Shown here: positions 36,286 to 45,160 of the stretch, one piece after another
How the letters are laid out: the number at the start of each line of letters is the position of its first letter
Position numbering within the stretch: position 1 is the first letter of the stretch
Program-made: the position numbers and the translations under genes
NCBI RefSeq assembly: GCF_018310695.1
Contig: NZ_JAGXCY010000023.1
Coordinates: 22,353-86,352, forward strand
DNA from: Paenibacillus sp. Marseille-Q4541
GTDB lineage: Bacteria; Bacillota; Bacilli; Paenibacillales; Paenibacillaceae
Direction: 5' to 3'
DNA length: 64,000 nt
The notes under the pieces: generated by a model
Told to the model about the DNA's origin: nothing
What the model saw: only the letters and a program-made list of their open reading frames with translations
The model's database searches: none

Positions 36286-36423
36286 AATAGAAGGATACTA
36301 TGTAGATTAGGTATCAAATTGACCTTAAATTCTTAGAATCAACTCTTTTTCTATATAAATAGAAGGGCCAATGAACAAAAAATATAGGCATCTGGAAAGA
36401 GAAAGTGCGGTTTTGCATACACA

Positions 36424-36437
36424 AGAACATTTGTTCT
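36424..36437. promoter_or_regulatory. LexA-like palindrome 3
   Basis: AGAACATTTGTTCT, the GAAC-N4-GTTC type; it lies 9 bp after a second AGTGCGGTTTT copy and about 65 bp before an orphan terminator. Confidence 0.45.
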
Positions 36438-36661
36438 GTTTGGGTATATAAAATTGACGTTTACATAAATAAATGGATTTCAAAGATGATATAACGAAAA
36501 ATGTTGCCAAGTAGGCAACGTTTTTTTTATTTCATTGAGTGTTCTTCAGTGATTAAGGGAGATTAGAAAATGAAAATGAGATTTTGACTAAAGAATACAT
36601 GAGCATACATGTGGCAAACTCTCATGCAGAATTCACTTCATTAGATAACGCGAATTAAATC

Positions 36662-36722
36662 TTGACACACAATGAGGAAATCGTATACATTTGTATACAA
36701 TCAACTGTATGCATTTGTATAC
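36662..36722 (+). promoter_or_regulatory. Promoter with two GTATACA operators for the ABC exporter operon
   Basis: TTGACA at 36662-36667 and TATACA at 36684-36689 are spaced 16 bp. The -10 lies inside a palindrome GTATACA-TT-TGTATAC (36683-36698). A second near-identical copy with one mismatch lies at 36707-36722, 24 bp centre to centre, in the leader. A repressor binding both would block transcription. The regulator is not identified in the window. Confidence 0.65.
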
Positions 36723-36746
36723 ACGATAAATAAAGGAGGATATAAC

Positions 36747-37079
36747 ATGCGTGAACGACATGAACATAAGAGGATGCACGGTCGTAGGGAACATCTGGAA
36801 CAGAGATCTAAGGATTCTGAAGATGGCATAAGAGATTTATCGGATCAGCATCACAAAAAAGCTCAAACGTTTCGTCGTGGCCGGGCGATTACTTTCTTAG
36901 ATAAGCTTTATGTGAATCGTGCGACTTTACAGCGACAGTTACAAGAGTCGACGTTTGATTCGATTAAAGATGTGCTACGTGGTGAACTAAAAGCAACAGA
37001 AACGATCATCGAAGAGTTTATTCATGTGTTTCAGCTTCATGAGGTTGGTTCTGAAGATAATAAAAGTAACAACGCTTGA
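36747..37079 (+). CDS. Small charged protein of unknown function, first gene of an ABC exporter operon
   Basis: A 110-residue soluble protein. The first 50 residues are rich in His, Arg, Glu and Lys (RERHEHKRMHGRREHLEQR). The rest is helical (KAQTFRRGRAITFLDKLYVNRATLQRQL and later GELKATETIIEEFIHVFQLHE). No domain or helix-turn-helix is recognised. AAAGGAGG lies 8 bp before the ATG at 36747. An in-frame ATG at 36672 would place the promoter inside the gene and is rejected. It is 31 bp before the exporter genes and may regulate or assist them, a place where short leader or regulatory proteins occur in BmrCD-type operons. Confidence 0.65.
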   Translation: MRERHEHKRMHGRREHLEQRSKDSEDGIRDLSDQHHKKAQTFRRGRAITFLDKLYVNRATLQRQLQESTFDSIKDVLRGELKATETIIEEFIHVFQLHEVGSEDNKSNNA

Positions 37080-37110
37080 TGAAATACATTAGAGATAGGA
37101 AAGGAAAAAA

Positions 37111-38865
37111 ATGATGTCAAACGGTATATTAAAACCCTATTTTAAAGAAACATGGCGCATCTATCTCTCGTCGATTTCTTTACATGCGGTGGCTAGCATT
37201 GTATTTGCTAGTTTCCCAAGAGTGCTTGGTGAATTTACGGATCAACTTCAATCCGAAGATATGATCGCAAGCGATGTCATGCATTATAGCCTTTTACTGC
37301 TGATCATCGGAGCAGGGTACGCACTTATCGGGGGATACGGACAGTATCTCATCATGTATGTCGGTCGTTTATTTGAATTAATCACTCGCCGCAAACTTTT
37401 TGCACACTTGTCAGGGCTGAGTGAACACTATTATTCAAGAAATGGCACGGGCAAATTATTAAGTTACTTTATGAATGATGTTACGGGGGTAAGGGAATCG
37501 ATTTCTATGGGTATCAACACGATGGCAATGAGTACAATGCTTTTAATATCCTGTATAGGTTCGATGGTTCTGAGTAATATTCCGATCTATCTCATCGCAG
37601 TCTCTCTTGGACCTTTGTTCCTGATTCCCTGGATCGTATCGCATTTCGGGCCAGCTATTCGTAAACGATCATTAAAAGTACAAGAGTCACTTGCTGCAAT
37701 GACGGAATCAGCAGAAGAACAGTTCGGCGGAATACGAGTCACGAAAAAATTCGCGGTCGAGCCAATCATGATCAAGCGTTTCGGTGTATATGTGGACCAG
37801 ATAAGCGACAATCAGCTGTCACTGATCCGGATTTCTTCATTATTCCAAGCATTAATTCCGTTTCTCGGTTCCATGTCCTTGATTTTGTCGCTAGCGCTAG
37901 GCGGTTACCTAACCATCACTGGAAGGATCACACTCGGTAATTTCGTTGCGTTAACGCTATACGTTCGAATGTTGATAAACCCATTGCAGCAGATTGGTAA
38001 TGTAATAAATACTGTACAGCGATCAAGCGCATCACTGCAAAGACTGAACGAACTGGTGGCTGTTCAACCGGACATCGTTGAAGCTGAAGATGCCATACCG
38101 GTAGAGATGGACCGATCCGTAGTACATATCGAGGGGCTGACCTTTTCATATCCAGAAACTTCTCGGCCTGCTATGCATAATATTGATCTGGTCATTGAAC
38201 CTGGTATGACGCTCGGCATCGTTGGCCGTACCGGAAGCGGCAAGACCACGCTTGTTAAGTTGTTGTTACGAATATATGAATCACCAGAGCAATCTATTAA
38301 GATCGGCGGAAGGGACATTCGCAAAATCAACCTTGAAAGCTTGCGTGGCCAGATCGCCTATGTGCCGCAAGACGGATTCCTGTTCAGCACAACGATTCGC
38401 GATAATATTGCCTTTGCTAAAAGGAAAGCTAGACAGGAAGAGGTCGAAATAGCTGCTAAGAAAGCACAAATCTACAACAATATCATGGAATTCCCTGATC
38501 GGTTTGAGACGAAACTCGGGGAACGTGGTGTCACATTGTCCGGTGGACAACGTCAGCGAACGAGCCTTGCAAGAGGTCTCATCAAGCAGGCACCCTTCAT
38601 GATTCTTGACGACAGCGTCAGTGCTGTAGATGCAGTGACTGAGACGGAGATATTACACACGATCCAAGAAGAACGTGACGGAAAGACTACGATTATTATT
38701 GCGAACCGTATTAGTGCAGTTAAGCACGCTGATCTTATCATCGTTATGGATGAAGGTCGAATAGTACAGCGCGGTAAACACGAGGAACTGCTGAATGAGC
38801 CAGGGCAGTATGCTGCACTTCATGCCATTCAAGAGGAGGGAAGTCGGTATGCTGCATCCTACTAA
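37111..38865 (+). CDS. ABC exporter half-transporter, degenerate NBD (BmrC/YheI-like)
   Basis: This 584-residue protein has six membrane helices (about residues 1-310) and an ATPase domain. Walker A is GRTGSGKTTLVKLLL and the signature LSGGQRQRTS. Walker B ends LDDS, with Asp501 where the catalytic Glu normally sits, and the switch His is Asn532 in IIIANRISAV. These changes mark a degenerate ATP site as in BmrC or TM287 heterodimers. The next gene supplies the catalytic partner and overlaps it by 17 bp. Drug or lipid export is likely; the substrate is unknown. Confidence 0.88.
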   Translation: MMSNGILKPYFKETWRIYLSSISLHAVASIVFASFPRVLGEFTDQLQSEDMIASDVMHYSLLLLIIGAGYALIGGYGQYLIMYVGRLFELITRRKLFAHLSGLSEHYYSRNGTGKLLSYFMNDVTGVRESISMGINTMAMSTMLLISCIGSMVLSNIPIYLIAVSLGPLFLIPWIVSHFGPAIRKRSLKVQESLAAMTESAEEQFGGIRVTKKFAVEPIMIKRFGVYVDQISDNQLSLIRISSLFQALIPFLGSMSLILSLALGGYLTITGRITLGNFVALTLYVRMLINPLQQIGNVINTVQRSSASLQRLNELVAVQPDIVEAEDAIPVEMDRSVVHIEGLTFSYPETSRPAMHNIDLVIEPGMTLGIVGRTGSGKTTLVKLLLRIYESPEQSIKIGGRDIRKINLESLRGQIAYVPQDGFLFSTTIRDNIAFAKRKARQEEVEIAAKKAQIYNNIMEFPDRFETKLGERGVTLSGGQRQRTSLARGLIKQAPFMILDDSVSAVDAVTETEILHTIQEERDGKTTIIIANRISAVKHADLIIVMDEGRIVQRGKHEELLNEPGQYAALHAIQEEGSRYAASY

Positions 38866-40666
38866 GAATCAAACATTGGAACATGGAAAGAAGCCTAAAC
38901 CACAATATCAGTCGGCTTTTCGAATCTTAGGTTCCTATATGATTCCGCATCGGATCACTTTTGCTTTGGTTGTGGTCTGTACCCTGATCGCCATTGTGTC
39001 CGAACTATTCCAGCCATATTTAGTTAAGATTGTGATCGATGAGAATCTAATGGCTGGGAAGAACAATTTCAACAGTATAATAGTTATCTGCGTGATCTAT
39101 TTCGGACTGTCTATATCCGGATTTGTGTTCACTTATTTGCAGAATAATTTACTACAGTACGCAGGACAAAACATCGTGGCAAAGATACGAAAGCAATTGT
39201 TCGAGCATATTACGAAATTCTCAATGTCTTATTTTGATAAGACACCAAATGGTAGTTTAATTACTCATGTCTCCAGTGATACCGAAGCAATAAACCAATT
39301 TTTCAATCAAGTGTTGCTCACGCTATTGAGAGACGGACTCACACTTCTTTTCATCCTAGTTATGATGTTTCAGCTCGATCCAACGCTCGGCACCTATTGT
39401 CTAGTTTTACTTCCGCTCATTGCCCTGATTTCAATATCATTCCGTTCTTTCATGCGGAATACGTTTCAGATGGCGCGAACACGGTTGTCCCGACTCATTG
39501 CGTTCGTAGCTGAGAATCTAGCCGGCATGAACCTGATTCAGGTCTTCCAACAGCAGAAAGCACAAGCTGAGCAATTCAAAGAACAAAATGATGCGTATTT
39601 CAAAGCTAATATTCGCGAAATTCGTACCATGGTTTTATTTAATCGATCATTCGATTTTTTGAGCAACCTTACAATTGCGTTCGTGACATGGGTTGGTGGT
39701 AATGCTGTGCTTGGTCATACGCTCGAATTCGGTGTGCTCTATGCGTTCATTACGTATATTCGCCAGTTTTTTCAGCCGATCAATGCAATTACACAGCAGT
39801 GGAATACACTGCAATCGGCAACCGTAGCTGTCAATCGTATCTGGGGAGTTTTTGATAATCAACCTGATATCATAGATCGTCCGCAGACGCTTCAATTGGA
39901 TATGGAATCTATTCAAGGCCGTGTTGATTTCAATCAAATTACCTTTGGATATAAGAGTGGTCCGCCCGTCTTTCGTGGCCTAGATCTTCACATCCATCCA
40001 GGGGAGATGGTAGGTATCGTTGGAACGACTGGCGCAGGTAAAAGCTCGCTTATGAGTCTGTTGTGCCGGTTCTATGATGTGCAAGATGGAAGCATACTCA
40101 TAGATGGTCATGATATTCGAGATTTGAAGTATGCCCAATTACAGCGAGTTGTCGGCCTGGTTCAGCAAGAGCCTTATCTGTATGCAGGCAGTATCATTGA
40201 TAATGTCCGGATGTTTGATGACTCCATTTCCCGGGAAGAGGTTATTCACGCATGTGAATTCGTAGGAGCAGGTCCGATAGTAAGACGTATGAAGGAGGGT
40301 TACGATACGAGATTGTCAGAACGGGGAAGTGGACTGTCAGCAGGCGAACGGCAGCTTTTATCTTTCGCACGTATCATTGTTTTTCGTCCAAAAATCCTTA
40401 TACTAGATGAAGCCACGGCGAATCTAGATTCTCAGACAGAGCAATTGATTCAACAGGCACTGCATGTTGTATCTGAAGGGCGTACTACGATGGTTATTGC
40501 GCATCGCTTATCGACGATCATGCAAGCCGATCGTATTATCGTCTTACGTCAGGGGGAGATCGCCGAATCAGGAACACATAAAGAGCTACTAGAGATACAA
40601 GGTTTTTATGAAGAATTATATCGTCATTCACAAGGAAAGGATCCAGTATCCCCTTCTTATGTCTGA
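38849..40666 (+). CDS. ABC exporter half-transporter, catalytic NBD (BmrD/YheH-like)
   Basis: A 605-residue half-transporter with six helices and an ATPase domain. Walker A is GTTGAGKSSLMSLL, Walker B ILDEATANLD keeps catalytic Glu521, and the H-loop is AHRLST. Its signature reads LSAGERQLL instead of LSGGQ, which would face the degenerate site of the partner, the usual asymmetry of heterodimeric exporters. GAGGAGGG lies 7 bp before the ATG at 38849, inside the end of the partner gene, so the two are translationally coupled. An upstream in-frame start at 38795 is less likely. Confidence 0.88.
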   Translation: MLHPTKNQTLEHGKKPKPQYQSAFRILGSYMIPHRITFALVVVCTLIAIVSELFQPYLVKIVIDENLMAGKNNFNSIIVICVIYFGLSISGFVFTYLQNNLLQYAGQNIVAKIRKQLFEHITKFSMSYFDKTPNGSLITHVSSDTEAINQFFNQVLLTLLRDGLTLLFILVMMFQLDPTLGTYCLVLLPLIALISISFRSFMRNTFQMARTRLSRLIAFVAENLAGMNLIQVFQQQKAQAEQFKEQNDAYFKANIREIRTMVLFNRSFDFLSNLTIAFVTWVGGNAVLGHTLEFGVLYAFITYIRQFFQPINAITQQWNTLQSATVAVNRIWGVFDNQPDIIDRPQTLQLDMESIQGRVDFNQITFGYKSGPPVFRGLDLHIHPGEMVGIVGTTGAGKSSLMSLLCRFYDVQDGSILIDGHDIRDLKYAQLQRVVGLVQQEPYLYAGSIIDNVRMFDDSISREEVIHACEFVGAGPIVRRMKEGYDTRLSERGSGLSAGERQLLSFARIIVFRPKILILDEATANLDSQTEQLIQQALHVVSEGRTTMVIAHRLSTIMQADRIIVLRQGEIAESGTHKELLEIQGFYEELYRHSQGKDPVSPSYV

Positions 40667-40746
40667 AAAGAATAGTGAACTAAAAGTAAGTGCCGGTATC
40701 GTCTACATGACTTTATAGCACTTATTTTTTTTCATTAAGGTATCGT

Positions 40747-40790
40747 ATAATAATTGTTAACAAAATGTTTATTATGTTAACAATTATTAT
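40747..40790. repeat. Perfect 15-bp inverted repeat between exporter and nucleotidase genes
   Basis: ATAATAATTGTTAAC at 40747-40761 and GTTAACAATTATTAT at 40776-40790, 14 bp apart. No T run follows, so it is more likely an operator pair or RNA stem than a terminator. It lies 120 bp before the nucleotidase start. Confidence 0.5.
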
Positions 40791-40909
40791 GGAATAGATT
40801 AATTTTAAATAGTGAATTCATTTATTTTAACCTCTACATAACAATCCTTTTATTATCTGTTATAGGTTTACTTATATAATTAGGAGAGGAAATTGATGTA
40901 GGAGGATTT

Positions 40910-42508
40910 ATGGAAATGAATTCGAATCTGAGTAATACAGTTGTCATTACACTACTGGAAACAAGCGATGTACATGGTCATATCTATCCAACGGATTACC
41001 GAGAGCCAGGCGATAAGTTACTCGGTCTTGCTAAGCTGTCTAATATCATTCGTGAAGAACGGATAAAAGATCCGGCTCTTTTGCTTTTCGACAATGGTGA
41101 TCTTTTGCAGGGAACCCCTTTCATGTATCACTATGCGAAATACGACAGAACAGGAATGCATCCCGCTGCGAAACTGCTGAATGTTCTTACATACGATGCA
41201 GCTGTACTTGGCAATCATGAATTCAATTACGGTCTGGAGCTGCTAAATAAGCACATTGAAGACGCTGAGTGCCCTTATTTGTCTGCGAATATTGTTACCC
41301 AATCTAATGGTTGTCCGGCATTCGGTCAGCCTTATCGAGTGTTTACGATGCAGGAGGGTATACGCGTGGCCTTGCTTGGTGTCACGACGCATTATATTCC
41401 AAATTGGGAAGACCCGGCTAACATCCTTGGTCTTGAATTTGAAGATGCGTTTGCGTCTGCTCAAGAGTGGATTACTCATATTCGCGAAACGGAGCATCCG
41501 GATGCTGTCGTGGTGTGCTACCATGGAGGATTTGAACGTGATCCAGTCACTGGAGAGACAACGGAACCTCTAACAGGAGAAAATCAGGGTTACGAGATGT
41601 GTATGCACCTCGAAGGCATGGATGTTTTGCTGACTGGACATCAGCATCGACTTCTTGCCGGTGACTTGAATGGCGTCACGTACGCGCAGCCTGGTTCTGC
41701 TGGACAGGCCATTGCCAAAGTAGAGCTTATATTTGAGCGCGATGCAGAAGGCAGATGGGTGATATGCGGTAAGAAAGCGCTGCTGCTGCATGCAAACGAA
41801 GTGGAGGCAGATCAGGAAGTGCTCGAACTGTTTGATGAAGCTGAACGAAATACCCAGGCATGGCTAGATCAGCCGATCGGCAGAGCTGAAGGAGCTCTTT
41901 CGATCACCGATCCATTCGCTGCAAGACAAAAGGATCATGCATTCACCGAATTCATCAACCGGGTGCAAATGGAGGTTACAGGTGCACCAATATCCTGTGC
42001 GGCTATTTTTACCAATGAGGCTAGAGGATTCTCTGAACATATTACGATGATAGATATTGTATCTAACTATATCTATCCAAATACACTGAAGGTACTTCTT
42101 CTGACTGGCCGCAATATCCGGGACGCCCTGGAGCAGAACGCTCTCTACTTTTCTATTGACGAGAACTTAAGGAGCTTGCAAGTGTCTGAGAGCTATCTCC
42201 ATCCAAAACCACAGCACTTTAATTATGATATGTGGGAAGGCATCGAGTACGAACTCGACATCACAAGACCCGAAGGTGCTCGTGTTACTAAACTGCAGTT
42301 TAACGGTGCTCCTATGGCTCCGGACGCTACCTTTGAGGTTGTGATGAATAGCTACCGAGCAGGTGGAGGCGGCAACTTTTGGATGCTGATGGACAAACCT
42401 GTGATCCGGGAAATTCCTACAGACATGACCGAGATTTTGGCTGATTATATCATGAAGCAAAAGGTTATTTATGCCACATGCGATCACAATTGGAAAGTCG
42501 TCTTTTGA
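40910..42508 (+). CDS. 5'-nucleotidase / 2',3'-cyclic phosphodiesterase-like metallophosphatase
   Basis: The 532-residue enzyme has an N-terminal calcineurin-like metallophosphatase domain: LETSDVHGHIYP, FDNGDLLQG, VLGNHEFNYG, VVCYHGGFE and LTGHQHR supply the two-metal site. The C-terminal 5'-nucleotidase domain (about residues 330-520) includes NSYRAGGGGNFWM. There is no signal peptide, so it appears cytoplasmic, unlike exported YfkN or CpdB proteins. AGGAGG serves either the ATG at 40910 or the one at 40916. It converges on the phosphonate-transport operon, in keeping with phosphorus salvage. Confidence 0.85.
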   Translation: MEMNSNLSNTVVITLLETSDVHGHIYPTDYREPGDKLLGLAKLSNIIREERIKDPALLLFDNGDLLQGTPFMYHYAKYDRTGMHPAAKLLNVLTYDAAVLGNHEFNYGLELLNKHIEDAECPYLSANIVTQSNGCPAFGQPYRVFTMQEGIRVALLGVTTHYIPNWEDPANILGLEFEDAFASAQEWITHIRETEHPDAVVVCYHGGFERDPVTGETTEPLTGENQGYEMCMHLEGMDVLLTGHQHRLLAGDLNGVTYAQPGSAGQAIAKVELIFERDAEGRWVICGKKALLLHANEVEADQEVLELFDEAERNTQAWLDQPIGRAEGALSITDPFAARQKDHAFTEFINRVQMEVTGAPISCAAIFTNEARGFSEHITMIDIVSNYIYPNTLKVLLLTGRNIRDALEQNALYFSIDENLRSLQVSESYLHPKPQHFNYDMWEGIEYELDITRPEGARVTKLQFNGAPMAPDATFEVVMNSYRAGGGGNFWMLMDKPVIREIPTDMTEILADYIMKQKVIYATCDHNWKVVF

Positions 42509-42542
42509 AAAATTGTAGATTTCAAGTGTTTGTATACACAGC

Positions 42543-42586
42543 AAAATCCTCCAACACCAGATGTAGCTGGTTTGGAGGATTTTTGT
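42543..42586. terminator. Bidirectional terminator between nucleotidase and phn genes
   Basis: AAAATCCTCCAA and TTGGAGGATTTTT flank a 17-bp loop, with A/T runs on both sides. Confidence 0.85.
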
Positions 42587-42623
42587 TTTCTAATTTTGAT
42601 GAAAAATAATGACTTCGAAATAT

Positions 42624-43430
42624 TTATCCATGGATGAGTTTGGAGCGAAGTCTGTTTGACACCCATTCAATAATGAGAATAAGGATAACTAAACCGATCA
42701 AGATTGAGCCGACCTGGTTCCATCTGTAGCTGTTCATAGCAAAGATCAATGGTGCTCCGATCCCACCGGCTCCGACCAATCCGAGGATAGACGCTTCACG
42801 CATATTCATATCGAATCGATAAATCGTGACAGATAAGAATAACGAGAACAACTGCGGTAAAATACCGAAGCGGATTTTTTCAAAGGTTGTACAGCCTAGG
42901 GAAGTCATCGACTCCAGTACTTTCTTGTCCAACTCTTCAATGGTGTCGACATACAGTTTAGATAGCATTCCGATCGAGGTCAGCCCAATTGTAAGAACAC
43001 CCGTAAATGGTCCTGGTCCCGATACACGGATGAACATTAATCCATAGACGAGTGCAGGAATGGTTCGAATCATGATGAGCAATAACCTCGTGATCCAAGC
43101 GATTGGTTTGGGTACAATATTAGAGGCCGCTAGAAAAGCGAGTGGAACAGAAAGCACTGCGCCTACGAATGTCCCCAAAAAAGCGATGGCTGTCGTTTGA
43201 ATAAGTAAATATAAGACACCTTGTTTAGATAAGCTGAACAGCAGATTTAGATCCGGACTACCAATTCCCTTCAGGATGTTTAGTGCAATCATGAATCCGT
43301 TCTGATTCATATCTTTGAAGCTCACCGTATGTAAAGACCAGATGAACAGAATCAGTACGATGACAGTAACAGTTAAAACATACCTGAGATTTCGAGGTGA
43401 AGCCAGCATTTGCTTCTCTATTGTTGTCAT
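42624..43430 (-). CDS. phnE: Phosphonate ABC transporter permease (PhnE type, second copy)
   Basis: A 268-residue inner-membrane permease with about six helices. The cytoplasmic loop FEKIRFGILPQLFSLFLSV and the motif GLVGAGGIGAPL are typical of PhnE. GAGGAG precedes the ATG. It is the last gene of a phnD-phnC-phnE-phnE operon; many Firmicutes carry two PhnE proteins that form a heterodimer. Imported substrate may be phosphonate, phosphite or another organophosphorus compound. Confidence 0.85.
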   Translation of the reverse strand: MTTIEKQMLASPRNLRYVLTVTVIVLILFIWSLHTVSFKDMNQNGFMIALNILKGIGSPDLNLLFSLSKQGVLYLLIQTTAIAFLGTFVGAVLSVPLAFLAASNIVPKPIAWITRLLLIMIRTIPALVYGLMFIRVSGPGPFTGVLTIGLTSIGMLSKLYVDTIEELDKKVLESMTSLGCTTFEKIRFGILPQLFSLFLSVTIYRFDMNMREASILGLVGAGGIGAPLIFAMNSYRWNQVGSILIGLVILILIIEWVSNRLRSKLIHG

Positions 43431-43443
43431 AGAATAAATCTCC

Positions 43444-44259
43444 TCAAGTTAACTTTTTTCTGAAATGCTCACTGATCGTTTCAATCAAATATACAGTGAC
43501 AATCAGTGACATAATAATCATGCCCACTCTTGAATAATCTCGCCAGCCGATGTTTTCATTGATCAGCAGGCCAATTCCTCCAGCACCTACGTAACCGAGG
43601 ATAGCCGCGTAGCGCACGTTTCCCTCGAAACAAAACAAAGAAGTGGATAGATAACGGGAGAGTACTTGCGGATAGATCGAATATCGAAATGCCTCTACAC
43701 GGGTCATTCCAATCGATTCCATTGCCTCAAAAGATCCCATATCTACGTTTTCGATCTGTTCATATACCAATTTTCCGACATAGGAGAGGGTGAACAGCAT
43801 AATGGCCACCAATCCTGCCATCGGGCCTAAACCAAATACATAAGTAGCAATCAGCGCCGTTACTAGCGTCGGCAGAGTTCTAAGCAGACTAAGCATAATT
43901 TTAAATGCGGCTACGATTACTTTATTACGAATGACATTGGAAGACGCGAGCATGGCGAACGGAAGGGCAAAAACAGCTCCGATAATAGATCCTAATAACG
44001 ACATTTGAAGCGTTGCTAGCAGTGCATCCCATAGCTGAGGAAAGTAACTCCATTTAGGAGGAATCATCTCGCCTATAATGATAAAAAACTGATTTAACCG
44101 AGTGAATAGAACCTGAATGTCGAAATTTGTCAGTTCAACAGATAGTACGGTTAAAGCTGAAAGAATCAGCAAAATAAAAGGAATTCGTGTTCTTTTCTCC
44201 ATGATGACTTTTCCGTTTGATAGAATCATCTTTTTTGGAGGGAATAATTTATCATACAT
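43444..44259 (-). CDS. phnE: Phosphonate ABC transporter permease (PhnE type, first copy)
   Basis: This 271-residue permease has six helices, the loop VEAFRYSIYPQVLSRYLST and ILGYVGAGGIGLLI. It starts 8 bp inside the end of phnC and ends 13 bp before the second permease, so expression is coupled. Confidence 0.85.
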   Translation of the reverse strand: MYDKLFPPKKMILSNGKVIMEKRTRIPFILLILSALTVLSVELTNFDIQVLFTRLNQFFIIIGEMIPPKWSYFPQLWDALLATLQMSLLGSIIGAVFALPFAMLASSNVIRNKVIVAAFKIMLSLLRTLPTLVTALIATYVFGLGPMAGLVAIMLFTLSYVGKLVYEQIENVDMGSFEAMESIGMTRVEAFRYSIYPQVLSRYLSTSLFCFEGNVRYAAILGYVGAGGIGLLINENIGWRDYSRVGMIIMSLIVTVYLIETISEHFRKKLT

Positions 44260-45052
44260 GCCCTGAAACCACCTTCAAAGGAGATGCAGTTTCTTCGTCT
44301 TCGTTATCTTCTTCAGTGACGTTTCCATAAATCATGTCTAACATGTGCTGTGTTACCTCACTGGGCGCGCCATCAAATACAATTTCACCTTCGCGAACCC
44401 CGATAATGCGGCTCGCATACTCCAGAGCGATCTCTACATGATGGATGTTCATGATGACGGAGATATTCATGGTTTGATTGATTTTCTTGAAATCTTCCAT
44501 GACAATTTTGGAGGTCACCGGGTCAAGGGAAGCGATCGGTTCGTCCGCCAAAATAATATCTGGATTTTGAGCGAGTGTACGGGCGAGCGCAACCCGCTGC
44601 TGTTGTCCGCCAGATAGCTGATCTACACGGATATAAGCTTTATCTAAGATTCCTACTTTATCTAAAGCCTCTAATGCTAGGAGCTTTTGTTCACTCGTAA
44701 ATATACCTGCCAGCTTACGCCACATAGGCAAATCGGGAACAAAGGAGACGAGCACGTTCTTCATCACACTAATTCGATTGACCAAATTAAAAGATTGAAA
44801 AATCATCCCGATTCTTCTTCGGAAACTACGAATCTGTTTTCCATGTAACTTAGATACATCAACCTGGTCCACTAATAACTGTCCATCTGTTATGTCGTGC
44901 ATTCGATTAATACATCGTATTAATGTCGACTTGCCTGCACCGGATAAACCAATGACAGCTACAAATTCTCCTTGTTCAATCTTTAGATTTATCTTTTTAA
45001 GAGCGGTTGTGCCATTATGGTATGTCTTTTGTACATTAATAAACTCGATCAT
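44252..45052 (-). CDS. phnC: Phosphonate ABC transporter ATP-binding protein (PhnC)
   Basis: A 266-residue ATPase with Walker A GLSGAGKSTLIRCINR, the PhnC-like loop RRRIGMIFQSFNLVNRISV, signature LSGGQQQRVALARTL and Walker B DIILADEPIASLDP. Its H-loop is NIHHVEIA. Length and sequence match PhnC. It follows phnD after a 108-bp gap that holds a terminator-like hairpin. Confidence 0.88.
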   Translation of the reverse strand: MIEFINVQKTYHNGTTALKKINLKIEQGEFVAVIGLSGAGKSTLIRCINRMHDITDGQLLVDQVDVSKLHGKQIRSFRRRIGMIFQSFNLVNRISVMKNVLVSFVPDLPMWRKLAGIFTSEQKLLALEALDKVGILDKAYIRVDQLSGGQQQRVALARTLAQNPDIILADEPIASLDPVTSKIVMEDFKKINQTMNISVIMNIHHVEIALEYASRIIGVREGEIVFDGAPSEVTQHMLDMIYGNVTEEDNEDEETASPLKVVSGHV

Positions 45053-45089
45053 GGTAAAACTCCAATCCTATAGTCTTAAGCTGCCAAGC

Positions 45090-45129
45090 AGAAAAAGGAG
45101 AACATCATTAAAAATCACGATGCTCCCGC
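45090..45129 (-). terminator. Intercistronic attenuator-like hairpin between phnD and phnC
   Basis: On the minus strand GGAG and CATC pair with GATG and CTCC with a small bulge, followed by a T run. It stands after the binding-protein gene and before phnC, where partial termination would give more phnD mRNA than transporter mRNA. Confidence 0.5.
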
Positions 45130-45160
45130 TTTTTTTAGCCGCTTCCTATATTGCTCGCTA

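Larger units (their letters stand above)
35881..36661. other. Gene-free 780-bp region with two orphan terminators
   Basis: No ORF with an SD is visible on either strand. Two terminator hairpins without genes are present: CCGCT-GAAA-AGCGG plus T run at 36006-36028, and ATGTTGCC/GGCAACGT plus eight T residues at 36501-36528. A second inverted pair, ATACGT and ACGTAT, lies near 36222-36240. Three copies of a GAACATNTGTTC palindrome and two of AGTGCGGTTTT (36252 and 36404) lie in between. The terminators imply one or two short non-coding transcripts. Confidence 0.5.

Noticed and set aside
36037..36437. Replication-origin iterons
   Set aside because: Three irregularly spaced palindromes without a replication initiator gene or DnaA-box cluster do not support an origin.
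36672..36746. Upstream extension of the small gene at 36747
   Set aside because: The extra 25 codons would cover the promoter -10 and both operators; a good SD supports the later ATG.
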